Notes: generated from the letters alone by a model not told the origin. DNA of 64,000 nt from Endothia cerciana (GCA_026119935.1 JALRMH010000001.1:62001-126000); one strand, 5' to 3'; counted from the stretch's first letter, positions 10,002-22,667 are shown. Made by a program: numbers and translations.

Positions 10002-11176
10002 CGGGGAGGAGTCCGCCTTTATATCGGATCTCAGGGGCGACCCGATCCGATATCTCGGGATGGCAAGATCTTTCCAAAGACCACTGGGATCCTGCTCTTC
10101 TTGTTGGGCCGTTTGTTGAGTCCCTGAAATCAGTGTCTACAACGGCTGAATATGGACCCGGCGTTCGGCCACAAGGTAGGTTTCGATGAGATGCCTCGGT
10201 TCGTCGGCGCCGGAGCGGAAGCAGGGGTTACCTCGGCGCATTCATTAATTTTTGATCGGCCTCTTTTTAGTACTGTGTAAGTAAGTATCGTACTACTGTA
10301 GTGCTTCGTATGGCATCATTCGGGCATCCGTGGTGCCTTGCAACCTCCTGCTCCTCGACCTGAAAGATGATGAGGAGAAGCATCATGCGTTGGACTCGCC
10401 AGTGCCACAACTCACGCTGGTGACCTGGCTAATCTCCCGTCTTGGTTCTCGGGACGATTCTCGCAGGGGATCGCTGGCGGCCCCGATCTCAAGTCATGTT
10501 TAACATGTCTGGTCGCCATCGTGAGAATGGGACCTTCTGGTCGCTATATATCATGGTACGCGTCTAGGAGTTGTGGGTGCATAGAGGCTCACAGCGGTAG
10601 GTCCGGGGACAGGAGCTGCTACTGTGTGGCTCTCAGATCTTCAAGGAGGGTACAACGGCCCTCACGAACCGATATCTTTCCCAGTCCACATACTTCAACA
10701 CACGAGGTTGGCGCTGCGAGCAAGGAAACGTACAAGGTGCCTACTATGGTACATAGTAGTCGAGGAAACACGGCGGCTTGGAGGACACCCCAAACCGCAG
10801 CCAAACTTGGAGTCGCCTTGGGCTAGGGGATGATCTCCAGGTCGCCTAAGCTTTCCTCGCAAGGGTCCTGCTGGGTGACCCCACCACTGGTACGCCGTCT
10901 AAGCCCCTGAAGGGTTGGCATTGGACGGCGATGATCCATGCCTGCGTCACATTTTAAGCAAACCTGCTCCACGTTGAACATGAAGCTCTTGGCTGGAGGG
11001 AGCTGAGCCCCTCTGTGGTGAGTGCGGGCATTGGATGATAGTTTCCAGAGTATATACACCGACTGTAGACCCAAATCAAGCCCCCCCCGTCGAGTCCTTG
11101 GAATCCCCAACGTTCATGACCCGAAGTGAGAACGCCCATACAGTGACAGGAGTAATACTCAAACCAAAGAATAGAC
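10002..11176. other. Divergent intergenic region
   Basis: Holds the promoters of the thioesterase gene (minus) and the small unknown gene (plus). A TATA-like element on the minus strand (TATAAAGG, about 10017-10024) lies immediately above the thioesterase ATG. An AT-rich patch spans about 10240-10310. No convincing coding sequence was found. Confidence 0.35.
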
Positions 11177-11810
11177 ATGGTAGGTCTACTCGATGGCCGA
11201 TCAAGATGTGAGGGGCTGACTAGGATGAGCTGGGCAGGCCACTCAAGACACCGTTGACTCCTGGAGCGAGCCTCACCCTCCCAAGGCGGAGTCCATCAAG
11301 TCGTTCAAGGAGCTGGAGCACACCATCAAGAAGGAGCTCGTCCACCTCCGCCACGACCACGACAGTATGTGCCAGATCGGCCCGGGACCAGCACCTGGAC
11401 TGTACTAACCGATGCCGCCTGAACTAGAGCATGAGAAGGAGTACTTCCAAGCTGTCGTAAGCCTCACTTACGAGAGGATCTGCTGTTCTATTATTTCATG
11501 GCTGACACGTCACGTCCCCTAGGCCCACCTCAGCGATGCAGAACTAACCGGCTTTACTGTCGATGACTTTGACCTCGTCCGGGTCGGCCCATCGGCCTAC
11601 GGCACTCACATCTTCGGGCGCGTCAGAATCCCAGCCATGCCGGAGGATGGACCATGTTATGTCTTCTTCCGGCTTTGCGACAAGGGCAAGGAGGAGGAGG
11701 CTACGTTTCACAGCTTCCACACTGAGGAGGCGCCCGACAAAGAGAACGGCGGGTTCAGGTATCGGGCAGTCTTCACCAGGGATGACCCGATCGAGTGGTT
11801 CGACGACTAG
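11177..11810 (+). CDS. Small conserved-looking protein of unknown function
   Basis: I reconstruct four exons: 11177-11179 (the ATG alone), 11238-11364, 11428-11456 and 11523-11810, giving 148 residues. All junctions keep one frame, and the first intron has a good branch site (CTGAC at about 11216) before its acceptor. The N-terminal part is a charged helix (FKELEHTIKKELVHLRHDHD). The C-terminal half looks like a compact beta-rich domain (DDFDLVRVGPSAYGTHIFGR ... CYVFFRLCDKGKEEEATFHS) and ends DDPIEWFDD. There is no signal peptide, membrane segment or known catalytic motif. An alternative start inside intron 1 (ATG at 11192) would need a roughly 30-nt intron, which is too short, so it was rejected. 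I do not recognise the family. Confidence 0.7.
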
Positions 11811-12002
11811 ATGGGGTTGGGGCAAACGCATGCGCGCTGAGCTTGTCTTTGTCAGTGGCCTTCATGCTCGATTGTGTACTGCTCGTGTAGAGGATGCAAT
11901 AAACATCCTCGAGTCACCCCAGTTGCGACGGCGATAGAAATATATGTCTCGTCTACTGAATGGGATAGGCCCTGACCGTAGACACGTCCGTGGTGCCTTC
12001 TT

Positions 12003-15000
12003 CTATTCATCATCATCCTCACCGGCCAATAAGGTGGCGTAGTCGTCGGCGGTTGCGAACATCGGTAGCTTTTTCAGCTCCCGCTTGGTCATCTTGCCCT
12101 TGCCCTTCTTTGCAGCTGGCTCTTTCTCTTCCCCCTCTTCGCTGAAGAGGTCACCACCATCCGCCAGGTCCTCTGCAACATCTTCACCATCGCCCATCTC
12201 CTGATCCACGTCCTCAACTTCCGAGTCCATATCCTCATCCTCGTCGTCATCGTCGGACATGCCAAGCAGCGAGCCCAGGTCAGACTCATCGTCTTCGCCC
12301 ATGTCCAGGTCGGCATCGTCGTCGTCCCCATCAATCTCGGGCCGCGAGTTGACGAGCGCATCCCAGATCTCATCTTCGTCAATCTCCTCGTCCTCACCAT
12401 CAGCAGCATCCTTCTTCGCTTTCTTGTTCTTGGTCTCCTGGCCGGGCTTGCCAATTTGCGAGAAGTACGCATGGAAGAAGACATCCTCGGCAGCGACATC
12501 CTCTTGCTTCTTGTTCCAGAACCCTGCCGAGTTGACGTTGGCCTGATGTTTGGCGCTGGATTTTCCAGGAACGACAACATGCGCGGCGCTGCCCGCGGCA
12601 AGCAACGGCTGCATGATGGACGCGCCGCGCTTGCTGTCGGCGGCCTTGGGATTCTTGTAGACGAACTTGTCCAGAAAGTTGATGAGCGTGTGGTTGGCGA
12701 GTTCTGGCTTGGGAAGAGCCTCCTGCCTGACAAGAAGGTTGGCAGCGAAGACAGAAACTGAGGGATGGAAATGCCGGAAGTACGGAATCACCTCCCACAA
12801 GCAGCTCTGATCAGCATTACTCCATCTTGGGTCCCCTTTTCGTCCATCATAAACTTCCCTCTTACGCCCTGAGTGTTGCGCGGGAGTAGGGTTTTCGGAG
12901 CCCGTTTCAGGTGCATCTACATAGAACTCCTCCTCGTCTCCATCTTCCTCTGGTTCGTTGAGAAGAGTCTTCAAATCAGGAAAGCTGTCCTCCAGCTGCG
13001 CCACAAGGAAGAATGCCCCGCAGACGAAAGATGCATCGTGCAAGTAGCAGATCTGCAGCATGCGCTTGACAAATGCCTTGACTCGACGAACATCGACATC
13101 GTTCTTCAAGGAGCGGAAGAGCAAGTTGAGATACAAGGCTTGCTTGGAAGAACGGATGAGCCTGGGGTCCAATAATGATTCGTAGAGCGTTCTGTAGAAA
13201 CGATCAACGGCGACATGTTTGGTAGCGGATAGTTGCTGCACCAGCATGAGTGCCTGGATGGCCGTGTTGAAGTTGGACGAGTGCGTGATCTTGAAGAGAG
13301 TGTCGAGATGAGTCTCGAGGGTCTCGTCGTCGGTGTTGGAGAAGGGCACGGCACGATTGACACCAGTGAGAATGGCAGAGACCAACTTCTCTGCAGTCTC
13401 GGTATCGGGTACGACTCCTGATTTGTCCGCGGCTGATTCATTCTCTTTCTTCCACGGTTTCTTCTTGCCAGACTTCTTCTCATTGACTGCGCCAGCGGAG
13501 TTCAGCGCTCCCATCTTGAGCAGAGCCACAAACAAATCGAAGTATATCCTGACCAAGGTATCCGCAATCTGCGGCTCTTTATTGCTCAGGATGGTCTGGT
13601 TGAGCGTGTTGATGGCGTAGTACTTTGTTCGAACAGTCATTCCTGACCGCAGCAGAACCTCCGACTCAATGGTGTTGATAACGATGCTCTTCATACCGGG
13701 ATGGATGGTAAGCAGCTGCAAGATGAGGTAAGAAGCGCGGGAAGCAATCTTCTTCTCGCGGTCCCCAAGCTTGTTGACGAGCAGCCTCAGCAGGTTTGCT
13801 TCCTGCTCCGGCTTGTCTCTCAGAAGTCCAAAGACGAAGTCTAGGGACCTCGACCTGGAATACTCGATCTCGTCGCCACACCACAACTCCAGCAGCTGTA
13901 TGACCTTGAAGTAGGTGCTCTTGAGCCACTCTTCATAAGCCCACATCATCAAGTGAGCCTTGGTCAACTTCCCGGGCAACGCCTTCTCGGGTTTCCAGGA
14001 GGTGACAGAGTATTTCTGCAGAGTCCCCAACAGCCCTGGCTGGGCACGGAACTGTCTTAACCGTCGGTCACCAGGCAGCACGACGCCATTCCCGAGGAGA
14101 TCAACCAACGCTCCCAACGCGGCAATCGCCTGCTCGCGACTCTTCTTTCCAGCCAAGTTCACCAAATTCTCAAGAGTCTTAATGTTGTGAATAGGTGATT
14201 CTTGAACGGCCAAAGTCAATGCAGAAACCTTGTCTGACATTGTACCTGAAGACATGATGGTGGACATGAACTTATGGGTTGACGAGGCGGCCACGGTCTT
14301 TTCGTATGCAGCTGCATCAGCCTCAAGCAGCGTGTAGGCGTAGTCTTCGAGGCTATTGATACTCGTAGAGAAGTTCCGGATATCGTCAAGTGACGGGGCG
14401 GGCAGAACGTCTTGGCTCACGGCGTGCCAGTCAGGCCTTGGCTCAAAGACCTAGAAAAATAGGTCAGCAATCTGGAAGACCTTCGCCACGAGAGATATAA
14501 AGACGGCGGAAACTGACCAACTTACCCGCCGCAGAGCGACCTTGCGCCTTCTCAACCGGCGGTGTCTTTTCCTTCTGTGCTGGCTCGTCCTCCCACTCCT
14601 CGTCTCCGGCGGTCTCTTCCTCTCCTTGTCCTTCCAGCTCGTCGTCTGTCGCGCCGTCTTCGTCGCGGACCTTCTCGAACCCGAGCCCGGCGGCAAATTT
14701 TGCCAGCTCCTCCTTGAGAGCCTTGTCCGGGTCTGCCGTGGCCGCCTTGCTAGGCTTCGGGCCCTGGCCCTCCTCAGCGTCAGAGTCAACACCGGCGACC
14801 AGCTCCAAGTCAGCCTCGTCCCCGCCCAGTGCTCTTATCTCCTCGAGCAAATCGGTATTCTTGTCTTTCGTCGCCCTTTTAGGCTTGCCCGAAGCATGCT
14901 TGGCTTCCTGCGCCTTCCTTTTCTTGGGGTTCGCATCTTTGCTGTCGCCGTCGCCACGTTTTCTCTTGCCTGGACGCTCGTCCTTCTGTTTCTGATCTTT

Positions 15001-15117
15001 CGATTTCGGCTTGGACAATTCCGTATCGATCTTTGCAGTCAACTTTGACAAAGCGGCCTCGTCGAAAGCAGGTTTGGCGGCTGCCTTGGGACCCTTGGAC
15101 TTTTTCTTCCCTGCCAT
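12003..15117 (-). CDS. MAK21: Ribosome biogenesis protein MAK21/NOC1 (CBF/Mak21 family)
   Basis: Two exons, 14518-15117 and 12003-14450, are joined by a 67-nt intron whose removal gives AAGKLVFEPRPDWHAVSQD, a conserved junction. The product is 1015 residues, nearly the same as yeast Mak21. The N-terminus is lysine-rich with nuclear-localisation stretches (MAGKKKSKGPK). The middle is an alpha-helical repeat, and the CBF/Mak21 signature is around LYLNLLFRSLKNDVDVRRVK and CYLHDASFVCGAFFLVAQL. The last 200 residues are strongly acidic and then basic (KKGKGKMTKRELKKLPMF). The Noc1-Noc2 complex acts in the nucleolus on early pre-60S particles and their export. The start at 15117 was preferred over an upstream in-frame ATG because MAGKKKSKG fits the family. 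It shares a divergent promoter of about 480 bp with the mitochondrial ProRS gene. Confidence 0.95.
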
Positions 15118-15599
15118 GATTGACCACAAGAGGGGCAGTGGCCTGTCCGCGTACGAGTCCAGCTGATTGGAGAGCTTGGGGATCCGCTTGGAGACAGTTG
15201 CTGTGTCTGTGAACGAAGTCTGCAACACTAGGAAATGAGCCCTTCAGTGACCAAATGACTCTCGGCACCACTGTGCTTGAATGTGAGGGACGAGCTGAAG
15301 TTTTCTGGGAATTGAGATGGGAAATTTTTAGCATGCCACCCAAAGTTTTAGTGGAGCCGTTGCGCCGTGTACAGGGGTAGGTCATGAGATGGGAGCAGGG
15401 GTCCTCTTCACTGCTCAATGCTCATCCGAGAAACCGATGTGCAGCTTCGACGAATCGACGACATTTTCAGGCACAGCGCAAGCCCCATTCTTCACAAGTG
15501 ACCCTCAAAGATCACCAATGGCCAATGGAGCTTGAGTGATTTCCTCCGAGCTCGAGAGCATCAGCTTTCATTCGACCCCGAGAAGGCTCTGCTTTGACA
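15118..15599. promoter_or_regulatory. Bidirectional promoter, MAK21 / mitochondrial ProRS
   Basis: 482 bp separate the two start codons of divergently transcribed genes, so this segment must serve both. No clear TATA box or named factor site was picked out by eye, and no coding sequence was found. Confidence 0.5.
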
Positions 15600-17806
15600 A
15601 TGTCATCATGTATGAGGTTGTTAGCAGCGCGCCCAACGCATACTCGACCAAGGCTGCAGCACAGGAAGGCTTCCTTCAGTTGTATACGGACTTTGTATGT
15701 TGACGGAAGGGCGCGTCTGTCGAACGAGTGGGCCCCGTCGGGTGGGATAGCTGCTGGCGCAGACGAAGGTACGCTTTGTCTGCAGCTGTTTGGGATTCTA
15801 GAGGATAGAGATAATGACCAGGAAAACAGATGCTCACGCAAAATTGGTTCGCGCTGGCTTCATCCGACAGGTCAGGTCATTCTGGTGTCTTGATTTGCAG
15901 GACCCGGGCTCATGTTTCTACAGTCTCATTCGGGCATCTTTCAATTTCTTCCTCTGGGGCTGAGAGTCCAGGACAAAGTCACTCGGCTCGTTGATCGCTA
16001 CATGCGAGGATTGGGTATGTGGAATGCTTTCTCCTGCCTTCAAGACTAGTTTGATGGTCTGACTGTGCAGTTCAGGGGCATCTAGAGTTCAACTCTCGGC
16101 GATATCATCTGAGTCTCTCTGGGAACAGAGTGGCCGTCTGAGCAAGAGCGGGCCAGAAGTGAGTGGCGGATGCTGAGCTCTTGCATGTATCTTCCATGCT
16201 GACATTTCAAAAGCTTTTCCGCTTCACGGACAGGAAAGAAGGACGCTTCTTACTTGGTCCTACTCATGAAGAAGAAATCACATCAATAGTGGCACGCTCC
16301 GTGCAATCCTACAAGAACCTGCCTCTGAGGCTCTACCAAATAAGTAAGACGAAAGACCTGGAATCTCTGTAGGCCTCGTGCCCTCTAACCAAAGAAATAG
16401 CACAGAAATACAGAGACGAGCTTCGTCCTCGTCATGGTCTTCTACGCGGTCGGGACTTTCTAATGAAAGATCTCTACACCTTCGACTACTCCATCGGAGC
16501 TGCACTGCAGACGTACAAAACCGTACGTGATGCCTATTCGCAGATCTTTATCAAGGAGATGAAGCTCCCCGTCCTGGTAGCAGAAGCGAGTTCTGGTGAC
16601 ATGGGCGGAGACTTGAGCCACGAGTATCATATTCCGACTGAGTTCGGCGAGGATCAGATCATGAGCTGCAACACTTGCGACTACGTCGCCAATGAGGAAG
16701 TTGCCCGGAGCCGCGTGGCTGAGACGTCGTACGGTGTCAACCCGGATGAAGTCAGCGTCTGGCGAGGCATATCCAAGGATCGAAGAACGTTCGTCAATGT
16801 CTGGTATATTGCCGACGAAAACTCCCAGCTTGCGATTAACACACATGCCGTGAAGCAAGTCGTTCCCGACCTTGATGCAAGTCTTGAGGACCCTGTGCCT
16901 CTCTGGACAGCTGCCTTGGAGTCGTCCACAGTCAACATGAGGCTGGTGAATCTGTTCGATTTCAGAGTACCATGGAAGGCAAGACACAACATTCACGGTA
17001 GCAGGCGCCTCGTGCCAGCCGAGTTAAAGAAATACATAGGCAGGATCGCCTATGCTAAGCACAGTCGCGCCAGTGAGAACGTCAATCTTCTGCGCATCAA
17101 GGCCGGTGATGGTTGTCCTCGCTGCATCCACGGCACACTCAAGGTACAGAAAGCCATCGAGCTGGGCCATACTTTTCACCTGGGAACGCGCTACTCAGAA
17201 CCAATGGACGCCTTCGTCACCGGTCCGAAGCGACTGTTGCTTGAAACACCGGATGAGCCGCCAGCTCAAGAGACTGGCCTGCCGACGGGTACAGAGCCGT
17301 CCACAGCAACAGCGATGAAGTCAACCTCGTCCGCGATCGCGGCCAACGAGAACACGCAAGTCCTCATGCAGATGGGATGCCACGGAATAGGCATTTCGCG
17401 CATCATCGGCGCAGTCGCAAACCACCTTGTGGATCAGAGAGGGCTGAACTGGCCGCGCGTGATCGCGCCATATGAGGTCGTCGTGGTATTCAACTCCAGG
17501 GACAACGCCACTGTGGTAGATGCCACTATGGTCTACGACATGCTGAGGGAGGCCTCTCCTGGGGCGAACCAGGGGCAACAGTCGAGCCCTCCATTAGACG
17601 CGATCCTTGACGACCGCGATGACTTCTCCATGGGCTGGAAGCTGAAGGATGCAGATCTCGTGGGCTACCCTGTCATGGTTGTGCTGGGCAGGGAGTGGAA
17701 GGTTTCGAGGCGGGCGGAGGTGCAGTGTAGGAGGCTTGGGTTCAAGGAGCTGTTGCCGGTCGAAGAGCTAAGAGGTTGTGTGGAAGATCTGTTGCAGAAG
17801 CTGTAA
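15600..17806 (+). CDS. AIM10: Prolyl-tRNA synthetase, mitochondrial
   Basis: Six exons are predicted: 15600-15768, 15830-15870, 15924-16014, 16076-16158, 16214-16343 and 16401-17806 (639 residues). The first exon is rich in Arg, Ser and Thr with few acidic residues, as in a mitochondrial presequence, and leads into EWAPSGG. Class II synthetase features follow: [20 protein letters not shown] (motif 1 region), [24 protein letters not shown] (motif 2) and [14 protein letters not shown] (motif 3). The C-terminal anticodon-binding domain begins around [13 protein letters not shown]. The enzyme charges tRNA-Pro in mitochondria. The 41-nt exon 2 and the 53-nt intron after it were set by reading frame: the nearer AG at 15900 would leave an impossible 30-nt intron in the wrong phase. 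An in-frame ATG at 15612 is an alternative start. Confidence 0.93.
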
Positions 17807-18600
17807 TACTACCATCAGCGGAAATTCCGTCTAAACACTTTCCCCGCCCGGAACAGGACTGATACCGTGCCCTGGCGGGTGTTGGCCGTTATGATCGACC
17901 TGAGGGCTCGTACTGCTTGTCCTATAGACCAAGCTCATAGTGCGTGGTCACAGCAGAAGCTCTCCAGATGCGAGCTTCTTGTGGTCAACTAGTACCCAGG
18001 CTGATACTCATGGCCTGCAATGAAGACGCACTACCGTCACATCATCAAGTGTGGTGCCTAAGCACAGCATTTTCAGCCACCTCGCGCTGAGCAACACCGG
18101 AAGCCTCAAGCCAACTCCTTATCGAGGTAGGTACTGTGTGAAGCATGCCCAAGAGATTGGGGCGGACCACGTTCCAGCATCATGCTGGATGATATATGCC
18201 TATATCAATCAAAGGCTCGCGCCCTTGCTACTTCCTGTCCCGGTCGGGCCAAGCAATGTAACAGGATAATTATTACTTAAAAAGCTTGTCTGGGTTGTAG
18301 CATGTGAGTTTTACGTTTCGCAGCTTCTTTGGGATTCAATGGCCGAGACTTGTTTTCTGTTGCAAGACCCAGAGGGCCATTTTATGCTTTTGCTGTCTGG
18401 GCGAATCATGATCTGCTTTTCCTGACCATGAGGCGGCCATTACCAAACAAATGTACAGGTGCTACTAGAACGACCAACGCCAAAAGATGCCCTTGAGCCA
18501 TCCAGCCACACGCCATCACGCCATCACGCCATCGTACCATCACACATCGGCGGTACCTCGTTCTCCCGAGACGATGACTAGATCCCTTCTCAATTCATGC
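17807..18600. other. Convergent intergenic region, ProRS / NUP84
   Basis: About 800 bp between two convergent gene ends, so 3' UTRs and terminators only are expected. Three perfect tandem copies of the octamer CACGCCAT lie at 18509-18532. No coding potential stands out. Confidence 0.4.
18509..18532. repeat. CACGCCAT tandem repeat, three copies
   Basis: Three exact head-to-tail copies of an 8-nt unit sit in the convergent 3' region, followed by a partial fourth copy. It is a candidate length-variable marker. Confidence 0.8.
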
Positions 18601-21600
18601 TTATGAAGGCGCCCGGACACTCCACAGCTCCTTTGACCAGCCCATCTCCCTCATTTTCTTGGTACTCGTCTGGCCTGCCTTGCTAGCTTTCTTCTTCTCC
18701 GTCGGCGGCTCCGCAGCCAGGGCCTTACTGACCGAGGCGAAGGCCTCGACCAGTTCCTTCATGCGGCCCGTCCTGACGAGGAGCGCTGCGACGTCTGAGT
18801 TTCGCTCCGCGACCACCGCCGCCAGGTCCATCGCTTCCAGCAGATTGTCCCTAGTAAGGCTACTGCCTGCGTACTGTAGCGCGGACACGTACGCAATGAG
18901 TGTCTCGGGCAGGTAAGCCTCGCGCAAGCGGGCGAACTCGAGCTCGTCGTCCCGGTCGTTGGTCTCCAGCAGCCAGCCCTTGAGCATGGGTTTCATACCG
19001 GTCTTGGCCGAGCGGATGGCCTGTCCGAGCCGCTCATAGAATTCCCGGTTCGGGGAGTTGTTCGTGCTGGGAAGTTCGTATAATTAGCTTCCTGCTTGGA
19101 CAGTGTCCGGGTTGGTGGTCGGAATTTCACATACTTTTGGACGAACTGTGTCAGTGTACCGACGGTCTCGATGCCGTCAAGGGCCATGACGAAGCTTTGC
19201 AGCTCCCACATGTTCTTGACAGCAAGTGCGAGGCGCGTCTGCGAGACCGCTTGATCCTCCTCTCCACCACCGTCGATCTCTCCGAGAAGGGCATGCTCGT
19301 CGGTGAGGAGCTCGTTGACAAACCCCTCGGCAGACTCTCCCACATCTCTGTTTGCGAGAGCCATAATGAGGTCCTCGACTTTCACGCGTTCGAAGAAGTC
19401 ACGGGCAGCTCCCAGATGCTTATACTCTACGCCATTTGTAAGTACAATCGAACAGTGAGTCTGGATGTGTTGACTTACTGAGGAAGTATTGGTATATCTT
19501 GATACCAAACTCGCAAGCAATGAGGAGGTTGCCCTCCCCTGCAAAAAGCCATTCCATGGATCGAATGAGATTTTCGTGGACCATCTCATTTCGACCATCG
19601 CCACCAATAAAATCCGGAATGATACCTCGACCAAAGACCACATCTGGCTGGCTTGACTTGAGTATCTGGAACCGCCCATTATCGGGTTGCACATCTGCCA
19701 CATCCTCAAGCTGATTAAGGAAGTGTTGTGGCTGCTCCTTCAAGAACGTCCGAATGTCCATCCCAACCCGCCGGATTTGGTTGAGCAGCGCCATCTGCTC
19801 CTCCCGATCTCTCACGTGGATAACATTCAGACTCAGGGTCTCATACCTTCGGGAACCGGACAATTGGGCGCAGTATAAGGGTATTAGGAGTTCGAGCTGA
19901 GCCAAGCGCAAGAAACTGACGTAGGCGGCGATGGCGTGCTCTCCGACCAGATTCTTGAAACTGCTTGATCGCTTCGGCTCGGCATCAGTGGACTCGAGGG
20001 CGTTGATCATGATCACAATGTGAGTGATCACCCGAAGACCATCATGCTCAGACATCTTGGTGTATTTTGACGTATTGCCTTCGGAGGGGCCGAGGTCAAA
20101 GTCGGGGATGAGGAAAGATCTGCCGTCCTGATTGGCCTCTGTCGAAAGGGCAAGACCTTGCTGATAAATGTACGACTCCAATGTGTTGGCGATGATGGCG
20201 CCCTGTAAAGCCTTGGCAGCTGTGTTGGCCTCCCTGTAAGCCTGTGCGAAATAAGTACCGTCCGCTTCGATCTGCTCAACCAGTCTCCTGGCGACATTTG
20301 GTCCCTCGCCGAGGTACTGGACGGCGTCGAAAGATGGCAGGACTCGCGACGATGCTACCGTAGGCCCGCACTGCTTTATCAGGTATGAGTCAAACTGCGT
20401 CCGCAGAAGAGCGTTGTAGTGGGCGAAGATGAAGTCATCCCAGGTCTTGCAAACCGCGAGCACGCTGTCGATATCGCCAGAAAGTACACCATACACCCCG
20501 CGCTCCCAATCGTCAGTGCCGCCTGACTTCACTAGAGCATAGCACATGCGTCGCCAGAGGATGAATGAAGATGGATCGAAATCCGGTATGTCGTCGTCAC
20601 CGAGGGTTGAGAGTGGGAGGGCAGAGATCGTGCCAGCCCTCCATATCTCTGTCCTCTCAGTACACCAGTCGCGGATCTCGTCCATCGTGCTCCCCCTGCG
20701 CAGAAGATGGTAGCAACCCAGCCAGATAGCCCGCTCAAAATACTCGTCGTGTGGCTCCAGCTTGCGTCCTTGCCTCGTCATAGCATCAGGGTCGAGTTGT
20801 GTCACGTAGGAAAAGCCGGCCATGCTTGCGGAGTCCGGCTCGAGAACGCTTGGGATCGCGTTGACGCTCTTGTGCAATTTTATCGCCTCTCGAGTGTGAA
20901 GCCAGCCATGTGCCACCAGGTCACCTCGATCGGCCTTTTGCTGAAACTCGTGGACGAGGTCGTCGATGGGAGGACCGGCGCTCGCGGTCGACTGTAGCCA
21001 CTCCAGGACGGCCTTACGTTCCCGGGCTACCGAGTCTGCCAAGATGAAGTCGTCCCAGTAATCTCTCCGTGACTGTGGCGCGAGATTCGACCTCGGTGGT
21101 TTGGCAGCTGGATCTGGGTGCCGCAGCGGTAGTAGCCGAGCCAGCAGGCCCCAGGTCTGTGCCTCCGACTCCCACTTGGCCGCATCGTCCGCCTCGTTCG
21201 CGTCCTGCGTGTTATCCGCTTCCGCATCGTTGGCGTCGTCGCTGGACTGCGACGGATCCCACCGTCGGCCTCTGGCCAGCCTCTCCAGGTTTCGGCGCTC
21301 CCGTAGGACGGTCGCCTTCTCGTTTGTGAAATCATGGTATCGGGTGACGAGTTGGAGGACGCGTTCGCGCTTCTTATCGGGTGTGGCATGGGTCAGACTG
21401 CACTCGTCGAGCCATCGTCCGAATTCCTCGACCTCGGGGCCGGCCTGGATGCGGCCCTGCTGATATGTATCTTCGAGTTGAGCCATGTCATCATCTGTAA
21501 GGTCCTGAATTAGTGAGGCTCCAGGGGCGAAGGAGGCGCCGGTCACGGCTGCACGACATTGAGGGGAACAAACCTTCGTCGCTGTCGTCAAAGTCCAAGT

Positions 21601-21769
21601 CGACGTCTGGCAGTCTACGCTGCACAGGCAGCGGGAAGTCCCTCTGCAAGAACAAGAGTAAGTCGGGATGTCAACTAATAGTGCGGTCGGACAACATGAG
21701 ACGTCGCACAGCTTTTGAGCTTGACAAAGCTTGAAGTTTGTTTGTACCTACATCCAGGCCCGGCGACAT
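18601..21769 (-). CDS. NUP84: Nucleoporin NUP84/NUP107
   Basis: Five exons are predicted: 21752-21769, 21574-21643, 19479-21494, 19135-19426 and 18601-19066 (953 residues). The product starts MSPGLDRDFPLPVQRRLP and runs into an acidic linker (DVDLDFDDSDEDDD), then a long alpha-helical solenoid typical of the Nup84/Nup107 family. Recognisable blocks include DDLVHEFQQKADRGDLVAHG, ERAIWLGCYHLLRRG and FDAVQYLGEGPNVARRLVEQ. This protein is a structural arm of the Y-shaped scaffold complex of the nuclear pore, needed for pore assembly and mRNA export. All four introns are 50-110 nt and phase-consistent. The last intron was set at 19067-19134 because an earlier acceptor would put a TAA in frame. It is longer than yeast Nup84 (726 residues), as is usual in filamentous fungi. 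Confidence 0.9.
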
Positions 21770-22667
21770 GCTGCACCAGCTCAGGCGGTCCCCAGCAAGA
21801 CTGACAGGCGCGTTTTGATTGGCGAAGGTCGAGACCCGCAGGAGGAGCCCAACTACTGTACGCGGTGGAGATAAGAGTGAGGAAGGCCGCTAGAGGATTC
21901 GAGATAGTGCAGGCGCAACTATGACAGCCCCAGCCGCTGTGAGATTGGTGACATGTGAGCGAGGAGGCTGTTCGCGATCGTTAATTTCAGAAATGCGACC
22001 GTTCCAGAAAGCACCCTGGCAGAGCTGGTGGGTGACGCGCTGCTGAGACGGGGTCGCGAAAGGAAAGGCACCTGTTTTAGCGCCGACCCACCGCAAAAGT
22101 AGCCGATACTTCGTCGCGGCTCTTCAATGTTGGGCTCCCTGTATCTGGACCACGGTATGGGTCTCTCGGTAGACCGTATGTGGCCTTTGAATGCTCCGAG
22201 GAATGTCGAAATTGAGTTCTAGAAGCCTTTCCCGCATTATTCAGGTCTACAAAGGCGAATGTGAATGTGGTGTCTGGTCGCATAGAAGGTCCAAGCTACC
22301 AGGAACAGCTGCTAGACCCACAGCTGGACGGCTGGCCAATGAGAGAGGGGCGCAAGACGAGCAGCTCGCAACGCTCATAAAAAACTTCGCAGCTGGCTTC
22401 CGCTTCCTCCCCTTTCTCTTCTTTTCTCATCAATGTCACCGGCTTTCATATTAGAGTCTCGGAGCAAAACTGTCAGTACTTGCTCAGGTCCTACGGGTCC
22501 TCTTGCGCGCTCAATGGATGCCTAGATTGAATTCGTCACTATCCTTTCCAGTTGACCTGATTTCATCTCCTCTTTTCGGGTGGACGTCCGTCTTTGGATC
22601 AGTGATACAAGCTTCCCAGGTCCCATCTGCTCGTCTCCACACGGCACGCCGATTCCTCCCACGGTCA
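21770..22667. other. Intergenic region, NUP84 promoter side
   Basis: About 900 bp between the NUP84 start and the CMC4 stop, both genes being on the minus strand. It should hold the NUP84 promoter and the CMC4 3' UTR. Short open frames present (for example 22191-22454) show no protein features. Nothing else was seen. Confidence 0.35.

Noticed and set aside
9082..10077. Minus-strand frame of about 330 codons overlapping the thioesterase in another frame
   Set aside because: Its translation is low-complexity Arg/Pro/His, while the alternative frame carries the conserved hotdog domain.
15871..15900. A 30-nt intron in the ProRS gene ending at the AG at 15900
   Set aside because: Too short for fungal splicing and gives the wrong phase. 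The acceptor at 15923 gives a 53-nt intron and restores the conserved RQSHSGIFQ motif.
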